Positions 58,002 to 64,000 of a stretch of 64,000 nt of DNA are shown here, in pieces. Every line of letters starts with the position of its first letter. Position 1 is the stretch's first letter. The stretch comes from Saussurea involucrata (lineage: Eukaryota; Streptophyta; Magnoliopsida; Asterales; Asteraceae), in NCBI GenBank assembly GCA_033807775.1, contig CM066319.1, forward strand, positions 140,790,983 to 140,854,982, written 5' to 3'. Made by a program: the position numbers and the translations under genes. The notes beneath the pieces were generated by a model. That model did not search any database, had not been told where the DNA came from, and saw nothing but the letters and a program-made list of their open reading frames with translations.

Positions 58002-58181
58002 TTTGTGTTGATTGGAAGCAAAATCGAGTAAGAAGAAACAGAAGATGAAGGGTTGGTGTCGGTTCATTCTTCGTGGGTATCGCCATCGCCACCGGTGATT
58101 GGTTTTATACTCAAAATGGAAAGCAATCAAGTACACAATTTGATTTTGGAGAAGAGACTGGCGGCTACAGGGATCTCGTGT

Positions 58182-58216
58182 CAGGAGAAGAAGAAGAAGA
58201 AGAAGAAGAAGAAGTC
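58182..58216. repeat. GAA microsatellite
   Basis: About eleven AGA/GAA units. On the minus strand it gives a leucine run in the upstream frame, which argues against a start at 58262. Confidence 0.85.
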
Positions 58217-58262
58217 GGCGATGGTGATGGTTGTGCAGGCATGAGAAAGGAGAATTGATCAT

Positions 58263-58902
58263 AGGGTTTGTTTGGTTAAGGTTGAAACAACAAAAGAAAA
58301 AAAATCAGATACTGTACTTCTCAAATCTAAATTTAAACTGAATTAGATTTTTAACAAAAATCTTTAGTTCTATTTTAAATCTGTTAATTGGATTAGTTCC
58401 ATTATAACCAAAATGGTATCTGATTTTTTTATCAAAGTTCAGGCCCAATTTTTAAGAATATGATTCTTGAGCTTTTTTGAAAGTAATTCATAAACCATTT
58501 GGGCCGAGATTTGTGAATAATCCCACAATTCCAATGGGCCGAAAGTTGAGTCCAACAGAATAAACGTGTTGGGCCATCAATTTGTTTACTAAGAAAATGG
58601 TGTGGTCCGAACCTATTCGGTGTGGATTTCTTATTTATATCAAATGCATCAAAATCAAAATCAGATTTTTAAACCAAATACCTCACTTCAAAACTCCATA
58701 TATATTTTTTTGTAAAAATTTGGCTAAGAGCCGAAATTTTTATTTTCTTCCCATAATATTGTAGTCTCCAAAACTTTCTTTCATAAACCCTTCCCAAAAC
58801 TGTTAGTAAAAACTAAATATTTTTGGTTTTTCTTTTCTTTTATAAAATAAATATTTACACTTTCTTGGATTTAAATTAAAAACCAAGATCTTACCAAAGT
58901 TA
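58263..58902 (-). other. Spacer between integrase and extra ORF of element G
   Basis: AT-rich with no supported frame. Confidence 0.5.
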
Positions 58903-59277
58903 TCATTCTAGGAGATGAACAACCTCAAGAGGTTGTTGTATCAGTGCAGAGGGTTCGATAAAAGGTTTTACCCTTTGTCCGTTTACCTTGAAAGTAGTTC
59001 CATTTTCTGGATCAATCAGTTCAATAACACCGTAGGGAAAAAAATTTGCAATCTGATATGGTCCCATCCACCTAGAATTTAGCTTACCTGGAAATAACCT
59101 GAGTTTAGAATTAAATAACAGGACTTGTTGTCCTTCAAAGAACTATTTTTGAACAATTTTCTTGTCATGCCATTTTTTGGTGTTTTCTTTGTAAAACTTG
59201 GCATTTTCATAGGAAAAATTCCTATGCTCTTTTAGTTCACATAATTGTAAAGTTCTTTTTCTTCCAGCTTCAGCTAA
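58903..59277 (-). pseudogene. pol: Integrase C-terminus of element G, cut by element H
   Basis: The minus-strand frame reads LAEAGRKRTLQLCELKEHRN, then a TAG or TAA after KKIVQK, then GQQVLLFNSKLRLFPGKLNS and TTFKVNGQRVKPF, and ends in TGA at 58905-58903. This is the standard Athila/Tat integrase tail. The rest of pol should lie to the right of element H, outside the window. Confidence 0.85.
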
Positions 59278-61074
59278 TGTAATAACCGGGTTTCATTTAG
59301 TCAATAATTGAGAAATTTTGGTTGAATTTTCGAAATTTAAAAGTTGTGTGGTCTAAGTGTAAGGAATTAAAGTTTGGTGTTTTGTGAGAAAAGTATAAAA
59401 AGGAAAAGGAAACCCTAATTCCTTCATTTTAACAATAGTCCAATGTGTGTGTTGTGTGTGTGGCTTGAGAGAAGAGCAAGAAAAAGGAATTTGTGGCAAT
59501 TGAAGAAGAAGAAGTAGAGATTTTCAGCTGAGTTTTGGAGAAAGACTCCAGAATCATTCAGGTAATATCAATCCTTTTCCTCTTTTAGATATTGTGTGTA
59601 TTGTGGGTAACTGGAGAAGAAACTTAGATTTTATGGGTTTATTGTGTTTCCTCATTAAACCTAATTAAGGGATGTTGTAGAGTGGGATGGTGTGTAATAT
59701 ATCGACCCACTTTTGTTAATCTGAAGGTGTTGGGAAGATTAGGCAGGGGGTGTTTAAGTTCCCTGCAATTTTGGGTTTTTCCGTCGCGTCCGGAAACCCT
59801 CAGTTCAGAGGAGTGTCCGGACGATTGGTGGTGTCCGGATGTGGTGCAGTGTCCGGGTTGTATAGTTCCTAGTAGTTACCCGGAAACCCTTTGGAATCTG
59901 GGAGTGCCCGGAACGTTACATACGGATAGTTTTATCGTCCGGATAGTTCCTATTGTCCGGGGAGAATCTTCCGGATAATAGGGATATCCGGATAAGTCTT
60001 CCGGATAGTGTGGTTGACCGGATAGTTTTGGTTGTCCGGATATAGCATCCGGAAAGTATTGAGAGACACTGTAGTGCATGCTGTAAGTCCGAGGGGTTAT
60101 CCGTGTGAGTGTGTAGTTCAACCAAGTGGCTTATCGTGGTAGTATGTATCCTTATAGGTGCAGTTGAAGGAAGAAATCAATCTAGTGAGAGGATTAAGCA
60201 GGACGACAGGTGAGTTTTCTGATCCTAAAACCCTTTTCAAAAGTGGAACTTTATGCATGTTTACATTGGTAAATGCTCGTACTATTCTTTTAACCTTGCA
60301 TGGAAAGTGTGATTTAATTGTGTGGATACAAACTGCTTTTATTTCAAAGCAAATAGTAAGTGTGTGACAGTATGTGCGATTTAAATGTGTGTGACCATGC
60401 TCTGGCTTTGGTGTGAAATGGGGGTGTGTCCCATATGGTTTGATGTATGAATCCTTATGCATAATTAATGGTAAGTGTTCATATTATCATTTGCTCATGA
60501 ATGAAAAGTGTGATTTAATCGTGTGGACCTAAACTACCTTCGTGTGGATGAGCTATGGCATTTGTGTGAGAAGGGGGTGTGTCCCATGTGGTGTGATATA
60601 TGAATGTGTTTCATATATGGGCGGTGTGTACCCCAGTTTACGCTGTCACGGTGTGTGTGACCATAACGTGTACCATTAGCTCGTCATAGTGTGCTGATCA
60701 TTATGTGTGTTCTTATCAAGTTTTGTACAATTATTTCTTACTGAAAGTTTCCATAAACTGTATTTTGTGGCGTGGCTTTTGAGGGAACTCACTAGACCTC
60801 ATGGTCTAACCCTCGCTTTTCAAAACTAAAACCTTTTCAGGTAAGCAGGTAGTCGAAAGCTTGCTTAGAAGTTGGCAAGGCGTGAGACGGAGGTTGCATA
60901 CAGAAGGATTAGAGGGCCTTCCTTTTACCTTGTAGTTACGATCTCAGCTGTAGTTAGGGTTATTTCCGCAAACCCAGTTTGTAATCTGTTTAAATGTTTT
61001 ACATTGAGCCATTTTTGGCGTTTTAATTTAAAGGTATAGCTTTTGGGTATGATAGTTTGGCGTGGGTTGTTACA
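59278..61074 (+). repeat. 5' LTR of element H (1,797 bp)
   Basis: It opens TGTAATAACCGG and ends GGTTGTTACA, a TGTAA...TTACA inverted pair. A TATA box (TATAAAAAGG) is at 59394. The left flank is GCTAA (59273-59277), the expected target duplication. Confidence 0.88.
59785..60055. repeat. TCCGGA-rich array in LTR of element H
   Basis: More than a dozen GTCCGGA/TCCGGATA words occur at irregular 12-25 base spacing. Confidence 0.85.
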
Positions 61075-61076
61075 GT

Positions 61077-61088
61077 TGGTATCAGAGC
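61077..61088 (+). other. Primer binding site of element H, initiator tRNA-Met
   Basis: TGGTATCAGAGC, two bases after the LTR. Confidence 0.93.
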
Positions 61089-64000
61089 CCTAGTTTAAGA
61101 GATTTAGGTGACCGGATGGGCCTAAACTTAAACTGTGGAGTAGGAGGACACAACTGAGATATAGGAAGCCTTTAGGGAAGACCTTAACCACTGAGAATTT
61201 AGAACGATGATTGTAAGAACTCTCATGTAAGGTAAATTCAAATCACAGCTGGCTAATGTCATTATGAATTTACAGGTGCATGGGTGTGCTTGCTTACCGT
61301 TGTTTTGATATTGTTGGTGTGTGGAGTGTTGTGGATGGAGTGTGGAGAATAACAGTAGTGTGTAAAGTTTTAACCTTGCCATGATGGCAACGGTTTAGTG
61401 TGTTGTGCAGATTATTCTTGGTGTGACTAATGACACTATTTAGAAGGGTACTTGTGAATGTCTGTGTGAAGTAGAATCCTTAAGGTTCTTAGGGAAAATA
61501 ATTGATTGGAGGTGAGCTCCTAATCTCTGAAAAGTCTTTATTCTGGGAGTTTCCTGATGTCGGTAAATGGAGATCTTGAGCGCTCAACTCAAGGATCGGA
61601 TGTTAGGGAGGTGTTTTCTTACTCTCTAGTTAGTGGAAGAGTGTTAAGGGTGGTTGACTAATGATAGACGTATGAATTGATAACACTAGTGTTGGTTAAC
61701 CTATTTGGGGTCGAGGTTAAGCTGTATTTTTTACGCAGTAGTAGGCAGGTGGTAACTGTGAGGTGGGAACCTCCAAGTGTGTGGGAAGTATCGATACCGA
61801 TGATTGTTACAAATATAAGGAACCTAATAGTTTGGTTGAGAGTAGGGTGTCGGCGTTGATGTGCTGTAACTGCAAACGGTTCACCTTGCTTGAGCGAATA
61901 GCCTTCAATGTAAAGTGAGTCATGCATTGCATCTTCAAACAAGTTACATAAGTCCTTCGTGTCAAAACGTGTGAGTGTGTGTGCGTGCCTTGTAAACTTC
62001 TGATTTTGAAAACGAGTCGACATGTGCAAGTGTGTGCTTGAAGGAAAAAGATAAAATTTATTTACGTGGTGTGATAAATTTCGAATTTGAAGAAATAATG
62101 AATTATTTCACTTCTTTATGAGTGAGTTAAACTTTGTTGTATAAATCATAACAACGTTTGATCGTATGGTTTTATGGGTGAAATGATGTGAACACGTTTT
62201 GACATATCGGCGAGTGTGGGAGTCGGTTGACCATCCCAGCGTGGACGATATTGCTGTATTTTTAAAATTTTACACACAGAGAGTTTCAATGTGTACACTT
62301 TCAGTAGATGGACCATGTTGTGAGATGTCATGTGTTGCGTGTGAGCGATCCTTGAGATCAGTGTGTGTGTGTGGTTGTTCTTCATGGGGGTATCGTGTCT
62401 TGCATATCAAACCTCGTTTTATGGAATATTTCGAGTATGTAAAACGATTTAAATCATTGTGTTGTCATGCATGGAGGCTATGAGATCGCTAAGCGGTAAG
62501 AGATATTGCACTTATTAATGTGCAAAGTTCCGAGAGTGGAAAGTACGGTTAAAACGTCGATGGTCGATTTGTGGCCTTAGAGTTACCGTTTAGGGAGGGC
62601 GGCGTCTCACTGTAGTCTCAGTCTTTGACCTTAGAGATGCTTTTGTGATAGTAGTCTTATCTCTCGTTTGGTAAGTTGACGTGTGGCGGACAGCGGGGGA
62701 AGTGTCCCGGGGGATTTTGAAGCAGGCAAAATACCTCGAAGGGTAGCATTGTGGTATGTGGATGAAACAGTATCGGCGTGGAGCCGGAGTTAGGGAGAAC
62801 TGTATTTAGACTAATTGTCAGGCATTGATGTTGAAGTCAACGTCGGGTGTGAAGTCATTTTCGGGAGATTTGAAATTGAAAGGTTAACCATGGTGTGATT
62901 ATTTAGTCAGGTGTGTGCGTGGAGATAAGTGGTCGGTTGGGAAGGTGTGAATCTGTCAAGAGGGTGGACCGCTTTTTGTGAGTATCTTGAAGGTGGGGGA
63001 ATTAATAGTTGGATAGGTGATTCTTCTTGTGTGATTGTTATGTCATTTGCAAATGAAGTAGTTAGCACAACTCATGTGAGACATGTGGATTAGGTCTGTT
63101 TGCAAGGGAGCGTTCTATCGTTTGATTTTTGAGTGTGCTTCAAGTGGATTCTGAAGAGTCGATTGGGGATAAAGACTCGATCGAGTGAAGTAGACAGTCA
63201 TATTTTACGGTACAGCTAGATTAGAGAAAGGCAAAGTTGTGAGTGTTCTAAATCAAAGCTTGGTGATACTTGCTTGATAATTGTGCATGTGTACTTATTA
63301 TTGTGTGATTGCATATGGACTATTCAAACGGACTTGGTCTGTTCACAATGGTGAGTGTGTGCCCTAGATTGACCAGGTAGAAATTCCAGTTATAGGTGTG
63401 TAGATGTTGATTTGCAAAACTAATTATTGCTTTATGTTTTCGCAACTCTTTCAAATTTATATCGTGTTTGGTGTGGAGAAAGCATGGCCTAGTGTGTGCA
63501 CAAATGATCGTGGGGATTTAATATCTAGTGTGTGGGGTTGTGTGGATAAGATGGCGGCAACTTATAATTTGTAAGCATGTGAGGCATGGTGGTAATGTTT
63601 GGCTGTGAGGTTAAGTGATGGACTAGTGTTGATATGGGGTGAGCGTAAATGGAGATCCTTGCTCGGATTTGTTTATAAGTTGTTCAAATATGGCAAGATT
63701 TTGTGTGGTGATGCATGGATGTCTAAGGGGCAGTTGGTGGCTAGCTAAGAAGGAAATTGTGTGCTCTTGGATTGGTTAGTTTATGATGTTTCGTAGTAGA
63801 TGCGAAACCTTTAGGAATGTCGAGCTAATCCTTGTATGTAAAGGGAGTGTAAAGGAGTGGGTTATTATTGTTTGAGAATTGAGATGTGGTGGAACGGTTG
63901 GTTAGGCATAGTAACCGTTGAAATCGCGTGTATGGAGTGGTCAATGTTGGATGAGAAGTGTTCCATGCTAGCCTAAGTTAATTGGGACGGTAGATTGGAA
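61089..64000 (+). other. ORF-free GT-rich leader of element H
   Basis: No convincing reading frame appears on either strand for 2.9 kb; the longest open stretches are about 120 codons with no family motif. GTGTG words are very frequent on the plus strand and rare on the other. It could be an unusually long leader or the body of a non-autonomous (LARD-like) derivative. Confidence 0.55.

Larger units (their letters stand above)
51191..59277 (-). mobile_element. Element G: Athila-like Ty3/gypsy remnant with tandem LTRs
   Basis: On the minus strand: integrase C-terminus (59277-58903), spacer, extra ORF (58001-56077), non-coding tail, LTR (55150-53251), second LTR (53250-51252), a tRNA-Asp primer site and the last 18 bases of another LTR. 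The tRNA-Asp primer and the post-pol ORF indicate the Athila group. Element H cuts the integrase at 59277. Confidence 0.75.
59278..64000 (+). mobile_element. Element H: gypsy-type element, 5' LTR and leader only in window
   Basis: The LTR and primer site are clear. The 2.9 kb after it contains no supported gag. It continues beyond the window. The LTR resembles element E's in start (TGTAATAAC), TCCGGA array and conserved 3' block, so the same chromovirus group is likely. Confidence 0.75.

Noticed and set aside
62199..62483. Possible gene in element H's leader
   Set aside because: No motif, no partner frame and GT-rich low complexity.

Overview
The window is plant nuclear heterochromatin made almost entirely of nested retrotransposons. 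I found no single-copy host gene, rRNA, tRNA gene or CRISPR array. Plant origin follows from the families present: SIRE/Maximus-type Ty1/copia with initiator-Met primer sites, chromodomain Ty3/gypsy, an Athila-type element with a tRNA-Asp primer site, and a plant LINE with an RRM-bearing first ORF. The SIRE gag/pol style recalls Asteraceae (lettuce/chicory type), but that is recollection and not a database match.

Layout. (A) 1-12967, plus strand: a young SIRE-like copia element lacking only about 94 bases of its 5' LTR. It carries gag, a full-length pol, and a 4 kb third transcription unit with its own apparent promoter, a leader intron and three coding introns. (B) 12968-18474, minus: the gag half of an older copia element without pol; A probably sits inside it. 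18938-20529: a putative solo LTR. (C) about 20581-30244 plus 51094-51190: a LINE ORF1 split by later insertions. (D) 21409-29062, minus: a copia element with both LTRs and a perfect AAAAC target duplication, inserted in C. (E) 30245-51093, plus: a decayed chromodomain gypsy whose 3' LTR is split by F. (F) 35920-50412, minus: a second SIRE-like element, related to A, with a perfect TTTGG duplication and an odd LTR-gag-LTR-gag 5' end. (G) 51191-59277, minus: an Athila-like remnant with two tandem LTRs, an extra ORF and an integrase C-terminus. (H) 59278-64000+, plus: a gypsy LTR, primer site and a 2.9 kb ORF-free GT-rich leader, inserted in G's integrase.

The most interesting content is in A and F. 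Both keep the same gene-like unit downstream of pol: a G-box and TATA, an untranslated exon, a leader intron of about 0.4 kb, then four coding exons whose frames join cleanly. Both also keep an in-frame stop between gag and pol followed by a 3'-splice-site-like sequence, and B shows the same arrangement. This suggests these elements use splicing and a second promoter, as complex retroviruses do, and must protect an unspliced genomic RNA. A's coding capacity is nearly intact, with a stop in gag and a changed conserved RT arginine; F, D, E, G and B carry multiple breaks.
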